A stretch of 64,000 nt of DNA from Pollutimonas nitritireducens (GTDB taxonomy: Bacteria > Pseudomonadota > Gammaproteobacteria > Burkholderiales > Burkholderiaceae_B), in NCBI RefSeq assembly GCF_002849615.1, contig NZ_PDNV01000011.1, positions 1-64,000 on the forward strand, read 5' to 3'. Shown one piece after another: positions 18,276-27,337 of the stretch. The position numbers and the translations under genes are program-made. The notes under the pieces were generated by a model, which had not been told where the DNA came from, searched no databases, and saw only the letters and a program-made list of their open reading frames with translations. Numbering within the stretch: position 1 is the stretch's first letter; every line of letters starts with the position of its first letter.

Positions 18276-18743
18276 CTAGCTCTTGTCGGATTCTTTGACG
18301 CGATAAACCAGGACTGCGGTCTTGGCCAGACCCAGCACCTTCACGGTGACGCTGCCCAGCAGCAATCGCGACAGGCCGCTGCGGCCGTGGCTGCCGATGA
18401 AGATAAGATCGCAGCCTTCATCTTCGGCAGCCTGTACCAGGCCGTCGGCGACGTTGAAATTGGAGACGGCCTTGCCGGTGGCTTTTACACCTGCGGTTTC
18501 CGCACGATCAAGCACCGCTTTCAGATATTTTTGTGCCTGTTCGCGGGCAGTCTTGTCGTAATCTTCGTCAGTGATCGCATAAGCGGCTGCCATGCCGTCG
18601 AACCCGACCGTGGCGGCAAACGGCTGCGTCACATAAAGCGCTACGATTTCCGCACCCATTTCGCGAGCAAAGCACACACCTTTGTTAGCAGCCTGTGCGG
18701 ACAAGGCGGAACCGTCGGTTGGAATAAGTATTTTCTTGAACAT
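18276..18743 (-). CDS. Universal stress protein (UspA family)
   Basis: Single-domain universal stress protein, 155 residues. It begins MFKKILIPTDGS and carries the ATP-binding motif GSHGRSGLSRLLLGSVT (G-x2-G-x9-G-S) near residue 128. Such proteins act in survival of energy or oxygen stress. A perfect FNR/ANR-type box, TTGAT-N4-ATCAA, lies 77-90 bases upstream of the start, which suggests induction at low oxygen. It has its own terminator, so it is probably a single-gene transcript. Confidence 0.93.
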   Translation of the reverse strand: MFKKILIPTDGSALSAQAANKGVCFAREMGAEIVALYVTQPFAATVGFDGMAAAYAITDEDYDKTAREQAQKYLKAVLDRAETAGVKATGKAVSNFNVADGLVQAAEDEGCDLIFIGSHGRSGLSRLLLGSVTVKVLGLAKTAVLVYRVKESDKS

Positions 18744-18819
18744 GGAGTTGTCCTTTTGTTAACGGATACGTAGAGCTTAACCGGAAGTGACTGAAAAAAC
18801 ATCGGGTATACACCCTCAA

Positions 18820-18833
18820 TTGATCGAGATCAA
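18820..18833. promoter_or_regulatory. FNR/ANR-type box upstream of uspA
   Basis: Exact TTGAT-CGAG-ATCAA, palindromic in its arms. It overlaps the stop codon of the DUF442 gene and sits upstream of uspA on the minus strand. Confidence 0.7.
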
Positions 18834-19171
18834 AGTGTGGTGGCGGCCTGAAACAGATGCGAGCAACGCGTACCCGTACGACAATAGGCCAGGATCGGTT
18901 CGGGCAGCTCTTTCAGTAGCTCAGCAAAACGCGCCACGTCGTCGGCAGTCATGGATCCGGAGACGACCGGTTGATACTCCACCGCCAAGCCGGCCGCCCG
19001 TGCCGCCGCAATGACGTCTGCTGAATACGGTTGATCCGGCCCGCCTTCCAGGTCAGGGCGATTGATGATCACGCTCTTGAAGCCGGCCTCGGCGACCGCC
19101 TGCATGTCCTCCGGCGCCAATTGCGGCGCAACGGCGAAGGTTGGGCTAAGGGAATTGATGGGCAAAGACAT
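18830..19171 (-). CDS. DUF442 / TIGR01244-type protein (phosphatase-like fold)
   Basis: Protein of 113 residues that matches the Blh-type DUF442 family: an early VIINRPDLEG segment and a C-terminal P-loop-like AYCRTGTRCSHLF with the CxxxxxR arrangement of cysteine phosphatases or rhodanese-like sulfurtransferases. In other bacteria this domain is linked to sulfide metabolism or fused to a persulfide dioxygenase; here it stands alone. It precedes uspA on the same strand, and the FNR-type box overlaps its stop. Substrate unknown. Confidence 0.75.
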   Translation of the reverse strand: MSLPINSLSPTFAVAPQLAPEDMQAVAEAGFKSVIINRPDLEGGPDQPYSADVIAAARAAGLAVEYQPVVSGSMTADDVARFAELLKELPEPILAYCRTGTRCSHLFQAATTL

Positions 19172-19301
19172 TGTTGACTCCTGATGTTTATACTAGCTAC
19201 TGGCAAGAAAAAGCCGGTTTGATCTGGCGAGGGCCGTTCGGGCCCAACGAGCCCACAACAAACCAGTACAAGCCGCCATCGATAGAATTGAGGAAAATAG
19301 T

Positions 19302-19895
19302 ATGTCCAGTGCCAACATAGCGCAAGCGGCAGCACGTGCGGGCCGGGTGGTAGCGACCACCGCCCATCCGGCACTGATCATTCGTGATGCGACGCCCGAC
19401 GACATGGCAGCCGTACAACGCATCTATGCCGAGCATGTACTACATGGTACGGCAACATTCGAGGAAGTTCCTCCCTCTGTGGACGAAATGCGCGAGCGCC
19501 GCGCGCGGACTCTAGAAGCCGGCATGCCCTATCTGGTTGCAGTGCTTAATGATGAAGTGGTCGGATACTGCTACGCCACGCAATATCGCCCCCGGGTCGC
19601 ATACCGGTACACGATTGAAGATTCCATCTACCTCGCGGAGAACCAGGCCGGAAAAGGCCTGGGCAAGCCCCTGCTCGCCGCCCTCATAGAACGGTGCGAG
19701 CAAGGCCCATGGCGACAAATGATCGCTGTAATCGCCGGCAATAACAATTTCAGCTCCATTGGATTGCATCGAAGCATGGGCTTCACGCATGCGGGCACGC
19801 AAGTCGCCACCGGATTCAAGTTCAATGAATGGATCGACGTCGTATTCATGCAGCGTGCGCTGGGGGCGGGAAAAAACAGTCTCCCGGATCGGTGA
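19302..19895 (+). CDS. GNAT N-acetyltransferase (phosphinothricin acetyltransferase-like)
   Basis: Acetyl-CoA-dependent N-acetyltransferase of the PAT/Bar subfamily, 197 residues. The acetyl-CoA-binding motif is QAGKGLGKPLLAALIERCE; upstream TATFEEVPPSVDEM and VAYRYTIEDSIYL, and downstream NFSSIGLHRSMGF, match methionine-sulfoximine / phosphinothricin acetyltransferases. Substrate unproved. About 25 N-terminal residues precede the domain; a shorter start is possible. It diverges from the DUF442 gene and is followed by the NO-responsive promoter. Confidence 0.82.
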   Translation: MSSANIAQAAARAGRVVATTAHPALIIRDATPDDMAAVQRIYAEHVLHGTATFEEVPPSVDEMRERRARTLEAGMPYLVAVLNDEVVGYCYATQYRPRVAYRYTIEDSIYLAENQAGKGLGKPLLAALIERCEQGPWRQMIAVIAGNNNFSSIGLHRSMGFTHAGTQVATGFKFNEWIDVVFMQRALGAGKNSLPDR

Positions 19896-19989
19896 TACGT
19901 CGATCAAGGTGCCGCACACCATTTCTTTCGCCCTTGCCAGTCTCCCGAGTTCATCCCATTCTCGCTGCGGATTGCGTTGCCTCGATTTT

Positions 19990-20022
19990 TTTATAAGATT
20001 ACTCTACAATATATCTTATAAA
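19990..20022. promoter_or_regulatory. NsrR-type operator before the haemoglobin-nnrS-nsrR genes
   Basis: Two perfect 10-bp arms, TTTATAAGAT and ATCTTATAAA, are separated by 13 bases. The core AAGAT-N13-ATCTT has the exact 23-bp geometry of the NsrR consensus. A -10-like TACAAT (20005-20010) lies between the arms, so binding would block RNA polymerase. Confidence 0.75.
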
Positions 20023-20030
20023 CCCTAATT

Positions 20031-20051
20031 CATGTCCACACGCCGGACATG
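20031..20051. repeat. Inverted repeat over the haemoglobin start codon
   Basis: CATGTCC (20031-20037) and GGACATG (20045-20051) are perfect complements with a 7-base loop; the right arm includes the ATG at 20049. In RNA it could hide the start codon, which would favour a GTG start at 20076. Confidence 0.35.
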
Positions 20052-20480
20052 CTCACCCCTACGCAGGACGACTCCGTGGAAAGATCCGAACTCTGTACCG
20101 AAGAAGAAATCAGCACTCTCGTCTATGGTTTTTACGATCGCGTCCGGGCCGATGCCCTGTTAGGGTCCATATTCAACCAGCATATTTCCGATTGGGATAC
20201 ACACCTGAAAATCATGGTCCGGTTCTGGTCTTCCTTATTGATAGGCGCTGGCACCTATAGCGGCACCCCGATGCCCAAACATGTCGCCCTACCCGAGCTA
20301 AACGCAGACATGTTCAAGCATTGGCTGGCGCTGTTCCACGAAACCACCATGCAGTTGCCAAACCGGGCGCTGGCCGACCGCGCCGAAGAATACGCGCAAC
20401 GCATCGCTCGCAGCCTCTGGTACGGCTACCAAATGAATAACCAACCTAATCGTATCCCCTCGGAGCTAGGAAATGTCTGA
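20049..20480 (+). CDS. Group III truncated haemoglobin
   Basis: Haem protein of the truncated globin family, group III, up to 143 residues; likely binds O2 or NO and helps in NO detoxification. Family features are FYDRVRADALLGSIF, the FWSSLLIGAGTYSGTPMPKH stretch with the proximal-side His, and FKHWLALFHET. ATG 20049 lacks a clear ribosome-binding site and is in a hairpin; GTG 20076 after CAGGACG is an alternative giving 134 residues. It is the first gene of a three-gene unit and overlaps nnrS by 8 bases. Confidence 0.85.
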   Translation: MLTPTQDDSVERSELCTEEEISTLVYGFYDRVRADALLGSIFNQHISDWDTHLKIMVRFWSSLLIGAGTYSGTPMPKHVALPELNADMFKHWLALFHETTMQLPNRALADRAEEYAQRIARSLWYGYQMNNQPNRIPSELGNV

Positions 20481-21720
20481 CCTGCAGCAAATTAAAAAAG
20501 GTATCGCCGCGCCCGGCAGCCGCCCCGACATGGCAGCCTTCCTCGCTCTCGGGTTTCGTCCCCTTTACATTGCCGGCGCGGCCTGGGCACTGATCTCCAT
20601 CGCAATATGGATCTTTGCTCCGCAATTCATTGGCCACCCCTTATCAGCCGTGGCGTGGCACGCCCACGAAATGCTGTGGGGATTCATTGCCACCATAGCC
20701 GTCGCATTTCTCCTTACCGCCAGCGCCACATGGACCGGTTTCAATCCGTTGAAGGGAACGCCGCTGGCACTGGTCACCGTGCTTTGGGTCGTCGCACGGC
20801 TTGGCTATCTATTCGGTGGCACAACGGGATTCTGGATCGCTGCCCTGAGCGAATCCGCATTCTTTGCCATCAGCGCTGTTTGCCTTATGCGCGTCATGCT
20901 GAAAGGAAAAAGCCGACGCAATTATGGGGTGCCGTGGCTGATTCTGGGTCTGGGTGTCGCCAACGCGCTGTATCTGAAGGCAGCGCTGGAAGGCGACTAT
21001 CTATTGCTCATGCAGCGTTTTGATCTTGGCCTGATCTTCATGGCGATCATCGCCTTGCTGATCGGGCGGCGCGTTATTCCCTTTTTCGCCATGCGCATGG
21101 TTCCGGGCCTTGAACTTCCGATGCAAGTGCGCAGTGGCCAGGCGCAATTGGTGCTGAGTGCAATCGCCGTGGCATTGGGCGTTGCGGGCCTGCCCGTGTA
21201 CATGGCAATGGCGCTTGGCGTTGTCGGCGTCATCAGCCTTTGGCAGGTAACGAGCTGGAAGCCAGTGGCCGTACTGCATAAGCCCATGTTATGGATACTG
21301 TATCTGGGCTACGTGGGAATGGGCATAGGCTTGCTGTTTGCGGCATTGCACAGTAGCGGCCTGGGCGTCGGCGTACTGGCACGATCGGCCGTGCACGTTC
21401 ATATCATCGGAATGGGTGGATTTGCACTGCTGATCATAGGCATGCTTACGCGCACAGCTCTGGGCCATCTCGGCCGGCCTCTCGCGTTGGATGGCAGCAT
21501 GCTCGCCAGCTATTACCTGATGATCGCCTCGGTGGTGTTTCGTCTGGCGGCACTGTGGCCATCCGTCGCAAGCGGCGGCATGCTGCATGCTGCCGCGGCG
21601 TGCTGGATTCTGGCCATGGCACTTTATCTTTGGCGCTTTGTGCCCATGCTTATCCGCCCGCGCTATATCGCGCCCGTGGCCAAAGACCCGGTGGCAACCA
21701 CCGTACTGAAGAAACAATAG
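20473..21720 (+). CDS. nnrS: NnrS family haem-copper membrane protein
   Basis: Integral membrane protein of the NnrS family, 415 residues with about twelve helices, associated with resistance to nitric oxide and nitrosative stress. Conserved features are ALGFRPLYIAGAAWAL, WHAHEMLWGF with possible metal ligands, a later RVIPFFAMRMVPG, and HVHIIGMGGFALLIIGMLTR. It overlaps the truncated-haemoglobin gene by 8 bases and is followed by nsrR 20 bases later, so the three form one NO-responsive unit. Confidence 0.93.
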   Translation: MSDLQQIKKGIAAPGSRPDMAAFLALGFRPLYIAGAAWALISIAIWIFAPQFIGHPLSAVAWHAHEMLWGFIATIAVAFLLTASATWTGFNPLKGTPLALVTVLWVVARLGYLFGGTTGFWIAALSESAFFAISAVCLMRVMLKGKSRRNYGVPWLILGLGVANALYLKAALEGDYLLLMQRFDLGLIFMAIIALLIGRRVIPFFAMRMVPGLELPMQVRSGQAQLVLSAIAVALGVAGLPVYMAMALGVVGVISLWQVTSWKPVAVLHKPMLWILYLGYVGMGIGLLFAALHSSGLGVGVLARSAVHVHIIGMGGFALLIIGMLTRTALGHLGRPLALDGSMLASYYLMIASVVFRLAALWPSVASGGMLHAAAACWILAMALYLWRFVPMLIRPRYIAPVAKDPVATTVLKKQ

Positions 21721-21740
21721 TCCCTGGAATTCGAGACAAT

Positions 21741-22196
21741 ATGCGCCTGACCACCATGACGGACTATGCCATGCGCCTGCTCATGTACGTCGGCAGGCAC
21801 CCTGACCGCCTGTGCACAATCTCCGAGATTGCGCACGCATACGATATCTCCGAACCGCATCTCATGAAGATCACGCACCGGCTTGCGCAGCGTGGCTGGA
21901 TCGAAACCGTGAGGGGGAAAAATGGCGGCATGCGGCTGGGACGCCCCCCCGAAGACATCATTCTGGGCGCAGTACTGCGCGACACCGAAAACGACCTTGA
22001 TCTTGTCGAATGTTTTGCAACGGGAAGCCGCTGCACATTGAGCGGCTATTGTGGGCTGACGGGCATTATCGAGGGTGCGCTGCAGAAGTTCATGGACCAT
22101 CTCGATGGCTATACGCTTGCCGACATCCTGCCCGAACACGCCGGTTGTGGACCCGCACGGTCCGAGCACATGATCAAGCTCGTGAATATCAAATGA
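21741..22196 (+). CDS. nsrR: Rrf2-family NO-sensing repressor NsrR
   Basis: Repressor with an Fe-S cluster that is destroyed by nitric oxide. The 151-residue protein begins MRLTTMTDYAMRLLMYVG, with a winged helix containing ISEIAHAYDISEPHLMKI. The cluster cysteines are at 91, 98 and 104, at the positions expected for NsrR (E. coli 91, 96, 102). The open frame starts far upstream inside nnrS, but ATG 21741 is the typical start. The operon's own NsrR-type operator at 19990-20022 implies autoregulation. It converges on the MarR gene. Confidence 0.9.
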   Translation: MRLTTMTDYAMRLLMYVGRHPDRLCTISEIAHAYDISEPHLMKITHRLAQRGWIETVRGKNGGMRLGRPPEDIILGAVLRDTENDLDLVECFATGSRCTLSGYCGLTGIIEGALQKFMDHLDGYTLADILPEHAGCGPARSEHMIKLVNIK

Positions 22197-22217
22197 CCGG
22201 AAGACTGAACACAGGCG

Positions 22218-22655
22218 TCATTCGTGGAAGTGATTCAGAAGGTCGACCAGCAGCGGCCGCACCGCACGCAGTTCATTAAGGTGAGCGCTGGCCAGGACGG
22301 CCAGCTTCTGTTCCGCCAGCGGCGTCAGGGCGACGCGCACTCGGCGGCGATCCTGCTGGTCGCGACAACGCAGCAACAAGCCCATTCGGACCAGACGGTC
22401 GATCAGCTCGACAGCACTATGGTGACGTATAAGCAATTGCTCAGCCACGTTCCCAACGCTGGGCGAGGATTCCAGGCTTAGCGCCTTGATGGCAAGCAAG
22501 GTCTGATGCTGCTGCGGCATAAGTCCGACCTGGGCCGCAGCCGATTCGCTGAATGCAATGAACCGGCGCAACGTAAAACGGAACGTGGCCAGCGCCCGGT
22601 AATCGGCGGCGGTGGGCGTTCCGTCGGTACGCCCCGGATCGTTGTATGACGTCAT
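22218..22655 (-). CDS. MarR-family transcriptional regulator
   Basis: Winged-helix regulator of 145 residues. The recognition region LSLESSPSVGNVAEQLLIRHHSAVELIDRL and the wing motif DQQDRRRVRVALTPLAEQ (the DxR wing) are typical of MarR. Ligand and targets are unknown. It lies 15 bases downstream of serA on the same strand and may be cotranscribed with it. Confidence 0.88.
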   Translation of the reverse strand: MTSYNDPGRTDGTPTAADYRALATFRFTLRRFIAFSESAAAQVGLMPQQHQTLLAIKALSLESSPSVGNVAEQLLIRHHSAVELIDRLVRMGLLLRCRDQQDRRRVRVALTPLAEQKLAVLASAHLNELRAVRPLLVDLLNHFHE

Positions 22656-22670
22656 GGCAGGTGCACTGGT

Positions 22671-23870
22671 TTACACCAAGTCGCAACGTACTGTGATCGG
22701 ATGGGACCGCAATACGGAAATTACCGTGTCGTCAACCTTGCCTTCGACATCCGAGATGACATAGCCGATGGCGCCGCGAGTTTGCAATTGCTGACTCACA
22801 ATGTTCAGGCCATGCTCGGCCATCATGTTGCTGAGCGTACCCATTGCGCCGGGCAGATTTCGGTGCACGTGAAGAATGCGCGCGGTGCCTGCCACTTCCT
22901 GATACGGAATTTCCGGGAAGTTGACGGCGCCCTTTGTGGTCCCACTTAGTACAAAGCGCAGGAGCTTTTCGGCGACTTCGCGACCGATGTTTTCCTGGGA
23001 TTCCTGGGTACTGCCGCCGATATGCGGCGTGAGAATCACGTTGCGCATACCGATAAGCGGACTGTTCAAGGGTTCGTTGACCCCTTTGGGCTCGGTAGGA
23101 AACACATCGATGGCCGCACCGGAAAGGTGGCCCGATTCGAGGGCATCGTGCAACGCGTCGATGTCGACCACGGTACCGCGCGAGGCGTTGATTAGAATGG
23201 AGCCGCGCTTCATGGCGGCGATGGTCGTGGCGTCCATGATGTTGCGGGTGGCATTGCCCCCAGGCACGTGCAGGGTCACCACATCGGACTGCGCAAGCAG
23301 CTTCAGCAAAGCAGTGCTGGCGCGGGCGTTCCCCAGCGGAAGCTTGGCCTCGACGTCGTGGAATATGACGCGCATGCCGGCCGCTTCGGCCAGGGTACCC
23401 ACTTGCGATCCAATATTGCCGTAGCCGATGATTCCGAGCGTCTTGCCGCGTGCTTCGAAAGCGCCGTCGGCCGTTTTGTCCCAATGGCCGTGGTGCACGC
23501 GGTCGTTCTTTTCGGGGATACGCCGCAACAGCAGTATGGCCTCACCCAGCACCATTTCGGCAACCGAACGCGTGTTTGAAAATGGGGCGTTGAATACAGG
23601 CACGCCATGTAGCATGGCGGTGTCGAGATCGACCTGATTGGTTCCGATGCAGAAACAACCGATAGCGCGTAGATCGACCGCATCGGCAAGCAGCGCGGCA
23701 TCGAGGTGGGTACGGGACCGGATGCCCACGAGGTTCGCGCCGCGCAATGCTTCGCTGAGCGCTTGATGGGGCAGCGATGACGCATGCGTGACGATGTCGT
23801 TGAATCCGGCCGCGACAAAGACTTCTTTTGCGCTGGGGTGTATGTTTTCAAAAAGGACGATACGGGTCAT
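22671..23870 (-). CDS. serA: D-3-phosphoglycerate dehydrogenase
   Basis: First enzyme of serine synthesis, oxidising 3-phosphoglycerate with NAD+. The 399-residue protein has the N-terminal substrate domain, the NAD-binding motif LGIIGYGNIGSQVG near residue 150, catalytic Arg/Glu/His regions (ASRGTVVDIDAL, AIDVFPTEP, TPHIGGSTQE), and a C-terminal ACT-type regulatory domain (LHVHRNLPGAMGTLSNMMAE) that binds serine in E. coli SerA. The length matches the E. coli-type short form without the intervening domain. Confidence 0.95.
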   Translation of the reverse strand: MTRIVLFENIHPSAKEVFVAAGFNDIVTHASSLPHQALSEALRGANLVGIRSRTHLDAALLADAVDLRAIGCFCIGTNQVDLDTAMLHGVPVFNAPFSNTRSVAEMVLGEAILLLRRIPEKNDRVHHGHWDKTADGAFEARGKTLGIIGYGNIGSQVGTLAEAAGMRVIFHDVEAKLPLGNARASTALLKLLAQSDVVTLHVPGGNATRNIMDATTIAAMKRGSILINASRGTVVDIDALHDALESGHLSGAAIDVFPTEPKGVNEPLNSPLIGMRNVILTPHIGGSTQESQENIGREVAEKLLRFVLSGTTKGAVNFPEIPYQEVAGTARILHVHRNLPGAMGTLSNMMAEHGLNIVSQQLQTRGAIGYVISDVEGKVDDTVISVLRSHPITVRCDLV

Positions 23871-23923
23871 TAAATCAGGGCTCCGTCAAACACCAAATCA
23901 GTATTGTGACGCATCTTGGCGTT

Positions 23924-25900
23924 CTACACATACACGGCCCTGCTTAGAGCAGGGACAACACCATGCCCGAACATGGCTGGCGTCCTGAAAATGCTCACCG
24001 CCGTGACCAGTTCATCGGCCTGGTCCTGCAGTGCAAGCGTTGCGGCGGCAGCCTCCTGGACCAGGGCGGCATTCTGTTGCGTAACCTGATCCATCTGCGC
24101 CACCGCCTGGTTTATTTGTTCGATTCCACAAGTCTGCTCCTGACTGGCCACCGTGATTTCACCCATGATATCGGTGACGCGCTTGATGCTGTCCACGACT
24201 TCATCCATGGTCTGGCCAGCCACGCTGGCCAGTTCGCTCCCGGTACCCATCTGGTTCACCGATTCGTCGATGAGGTCCTTGATTTCCTTGGCTGCCGCGG
24301 CGGACCGCTGAGCCAGGCTGCGCACTTCAGACGCAACGACGGCAAACCCGCGCCCTTGCTCACCGGCGCGCGCGGCTTCCACGGCGGCGTTCAGGGCAAG
24401 GATATTCGTCTGGAAAGCAATACCGTCAATGATGCCTATGATATCGACAATCCGCCGCGAGGAAACGTGGATGGACGCCATCGTTTCGACCACCTGCCTG
24501 ACGACGGCGCCGCCCCGGACGGCCACCGCGGAGGCGGACAGCGCCAGTTCGTTCGCCATTTGCGCGTTGCCGGCATTCTGGCTGACGGTACTTGTCAACT
24601 CCTCCATCGAGGCGGCAGTTTCTTCCAGGGAACTTGCCTGCGCTTCGGTTCTGGCCGACAAATCGATATTGCCCGCCGCAATCTGACTGGACGCGGTGGC
24701 GATGCTGTCGGTACCGCTGCGCACCTTCGTAACGATGCCCGTCAAGCTATTATTCATGCGGCTCAGCGCCAGCAGCAATTGCCCGGTTTCGTCGGTGCTG
24801 GATACGTCTATGATGGACGTCAGGTCTCCGCCAGCGACGGTCTGGGCAATGTGCAGCGACCGACCAATTGATCCAACCGTCATGCGCACCACCATCAAGC
24901 TGATCAGGAAAGCCACGACGCCCAATACCGCGATAGCGGCGACCATACTCCACAATGCCTGTTGCTTCTCGCTGACGCGCATTGCAATCCTCGCTTCAAG
25001 AACCGCGAACGCAACGCCGATCACGTCGAATTGTGCGTCGATGGCGCTGCTCATGCCGGCCCAATAATCCTGCGCCGGAAAGTCCAGGCGTACTGCCTGC
25101 AGGATTTTCTCGTTTGGCATTGCGAGACCCGATTCGGCTGCCTTGCGGGCAGCCGCCACCGGACTGGCGATAAGCTGTTTCAGATCGGGATCGTTGGCGG
25201 CCTTGTCGAAACTTCCATAGGTATTCTGGAAGGCACGCCGGGCCGCACTGTGAAGGACGTCGATGCGGCTGAGCTGCACCGGCGCGGCCTCGCCCTTGAC
25301 CAGGACGGCCAAGCCCAGTGCGCGGGCCTGGCCCAGAATCTCGGTCAATTCAGGCAAACTGCCGAACACGGCGCTGACCATGTGATGACTGGCCGGGTCT
25401 GATGTGAATGCAAGCCCGGAGGACTCCACGATGCTCTCGAGCAGTGTCATCTGCTGCTGGATCAGTGCCGTATGGCGCGCAAAGCTCTGCGGACCGTCGA
25501 CGGCACCGCCATTGACAGCCGTGGCCAAGGCCTGCCATTCTCGTTTGATCTTTTGAAGTTCCGCCGACAGTGCGGTGTCGTCCAAGTTGACGGTCACGCT
25601 TTGCGTGGTCCGACTCAACGCTTCATCCACCTTGCCCTGCGCCGCTTGCCGGGCAGGTTCCTGGTGTTTGTCGCCGGCGACGGAGGCAGCTGACAGCCCG
25701 CGATGCTGCTGAGTCAGTTGCAGCAGCTTGAGCGCCTCGCCCGCCGGCCCGATTCCGCCGGCTTCGGCAAGTGCCGTACGGACCGAATCCATATGCAAAC
25801 TTACCACCAACGTCGTGGGAATGGCCAGCATTCCCAACGCCAGGGCGCCAATGAGGGCGAATTTCTGCCACAATTTCAAATTCGCTACAAGACCGCGCAT
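23924..25900 (-). CDS. Methyl-accepting chemotaxis protein with NIT-like sensor region
   Basis: Membrane chemoreceptor, 658 residues from ATG 25900 (GGTGG-containing leader); the frame is open 41 residues further but that part is not receptor-like. Order: first membrane helix (about 12-35), a long periplasmic region (about 36-310) containing LKLLQLTQQHRGLSAAS, similar to the nitrate/nitrite-type NIT domain, second helix (WSMVAAIAVLGVVAFLISL), HAMP, and the signalling hairpin with IDGIAFQTNILALNAAVEAA. No NWETF-type methyltransferase tether is seen at the C-terminus. A perfect FNR-type box lies upstream. Confidence 0.92.
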   Translation of the reverse strand: MRGLVANLKLWQKFALIGALALGMLAIPTTLVVSLHMDSVRTALAEAGGIGPAGEALKLLQLTQQHRGLSAASVAGDKHQEPARQAAQGKVDEALSRTTQSVTVNLDDTALSAELQKIKREWQALATAVNGGAVDGPQSFARHTALIQQQMTLLESIVESSGLAFTSDPASHHMVSAVFGSLPELTEILGQARALGLAVLVKGEAAPVQLSRIDVLHSAARRAFQNTYGSFDKAANDPDLKQLIASPVAAARKAAESGLAMPNEKILQAVRLDFPAQDYWAGMSSAIDAQFDVIGVAFAVLEARIAMRVSEKQQALWSMVAAIAVLGVVAFLISLMVVRMTVGSIGRSLHIAQTVAGGDLTSIIDVSSTDETGQLLLALSRMNNSLTGIVTKVRSGTDSIATASSQIAAGNIDLSARTEAQASSLEETAASMEELTSTVSQNAGNAQMANELALSASAVAVRGGAVVRQVVETMASIHVSSRRIVDIIGIIDGIAFQTNILALNAAVEAARAGEQGRGFAVVASEVRSLAQRSAAAAKEIKDLIDESVNQMGTGSELASVAGQTMDEVVDSIKRVTDIMGEITVASQEQTCGIEQINQAVAQMDQVTQQNAALVQEAAAATLALQDQADELVTAVSIFRTPAMFGHGVVPALSRAVYV

Positions 25901-26027
25901 CGCTGCCACCTTTCCATTCTTTCCAAGTTCCGCGACGGCCGCGGAGTGCGCCACAACAGAATGAAAGGAATTGTAAGGCGCGCAGGGTGGGGCAAGCGGA
26001 TTGACCGTCCCGCAGTCCGTCATCTAG

Positions 26028-26041
26028 TTGATCGTTATCAA
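26028..26041. promoter_or_regulatory. FNR/ANR-type box upstream of the chemoreceptor gene
   Basis: Exact TTGAT-CGTT-ATCAA, 128-141 bases before the chemoreceptor start codon. A TACAAT (25971-25976, minus strand) could be the matching -10 element, which would put the box near -70. Confidence 0.6.
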
Positions 26042-26177
26042 ACTCAACGAACTTACCCACCGCCGTAACGGCTCAATGCGTCGCTAACGCGACGTCCATC
26101 AGCTGCCAGAGGCCATGTGGGTAAGGGATGAAACCCCTAATGCGCCTCACCGAACGCTACTGAATTCAGAAAAACCG

Positions 26178-27269
26178 TCAGACGTTGAACAGGAAATTCA
26201 ATACATCGCCGTCCTTGACGACATATTCCTTGCCTTCGGCGCGCATCTTGCCGGCTTCCTTGGCGCCCTGCTCACCCTTGAAGGCGACGAAGTCTTCAAA
26301 TGCGATTGTTTGGGCTCGAATGAAACCACGTTCGAAATCGGTATGGATTACGCCGGCGGCATTTGGTGCGGTGTCGCCAATGTGGATGGTCCACGCGCGG
26401 ACTTCCTTTACGCCGGCAGTGAAGTAGGTCTGCAGGCCCAACAGGCGGTAACCGGCGCGGATGACGCGGTTGAGGCCGGGCTCTTCCATGCCGATATCGG
26501 CCAGGAAGACGGCCTTGTCCTCTTCATCGAGATCGGCGATATCGGCTTCGACCGCGGCGCACACCGCTACCACAGGCGCATTCTCCGCCTCGGCATATTT
26601 CTGCACCGCCGCCAGATGCGGATTGTTCTCGAAACCGTCTTCCTTGACGTTGGCCACGTACATGGAAGGCTTGGCCGTAATGAAGCACAGCGGTTTCAAT
26701 AATGCCATATCGTCTTCGTCCAGGCCCATCGAGCGTACGGGACGTGCCTGGTTCAACACGGGGAGGACTTTTTCAAGCAGCGCAACCATCTTGATGGCGT
26801 CCTTGTCGCCCGCACGCGCCGTCTTCTGGTGACGATGCAAGGCTTTCTCAGCGGCGGCAAGGTCGGCCAGGGCCAGTTCGGTGTTAATTACTTCAATATC
26901 GGACAGCGGGTCTATCGTGCCGGCGACGTGAATGACGTTTTCGTCTTCAAAACAGCGAACCACGTGGACGATGGCGTCCGTCTCGCGGATATTGGCCAGG
27001 AACTGGTTGCCCAATCCTTCACCCTTGGAGGCTCCGGCCACCAGGCCCGCGATATCGACGAACTCGACCACGGCAGGCAGTATGCGTTCGGGCTTGACGA
27101 TTTCAGCCAGCGCGGCCAGACGCGAATCGGGTACTTCCACCACGCCCACGTTGGGCTCGATCGTGCAGAAGGGATAGTTCTCGGCGGCTATGCCAGCCTT
27201 GGTCAACGCATTGAAAAGGGTTGATTTTCCGACGTTGGGTAAACCAACAATGCCACATTGCAAAGCCAT
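26178..27269 (-). CDS. ychF: Redox-regulated ATPase / GTPase YchF
   Basis: OBG-family P-loop protein of 363 residues that binds ATP or GTP and the ribosome and is linked to stress responses. Motifs: [14 protein letters not shown] (P-loop) at residues 8-21, [17 protein letters not shown] (switch II), a coiled insertion, NVKED (specificity loop in which the usual NKxD is altered, as in YchF), and a C-terminal TGS domain ending in [19 protein letters not shown] housekeeping gene next to pth, as in many proteobacteria. Confidence 0.96.
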   Translation of the reverse strand: MALQCGIVGLPNVGKSTLFNALTKAGIAAENYPFCTIEPNVGVVEVPDSRLAALAEIVKPERILPAVVEFVDIAGLVAGASKGEGLGNQFLANIRETDAIVHVVRCFEDENVIHVAGTIDPLSDIEVINTELALADLAAAEKALHRHQKTARAGDKDAIKMVALLEKVLPVLNQARPVRSMGLDEDDMALLKPLCFITAKPSMYVANVKEDGFENNPHLAAVQKYAEAENAPVVAVCAAVEADIADLDEEDKAVFLADIGMEEPGLNRVIRAGYRLLGLQTYFTAGVKEVRAWTIHIGDTAPNAAGVIHTDFERGFIRAQTIAFEDFVAFKGEQGAKEAGKMRAEGKEYVVKDGDVLNFLFNV

Positions 27270-27337
27270 GAGTGTCCTGGAATAAAAAAATAAACGAAAA
27301 CGCCCACTATTGTAGGTCGGAATGCATTGGTCGCGGA

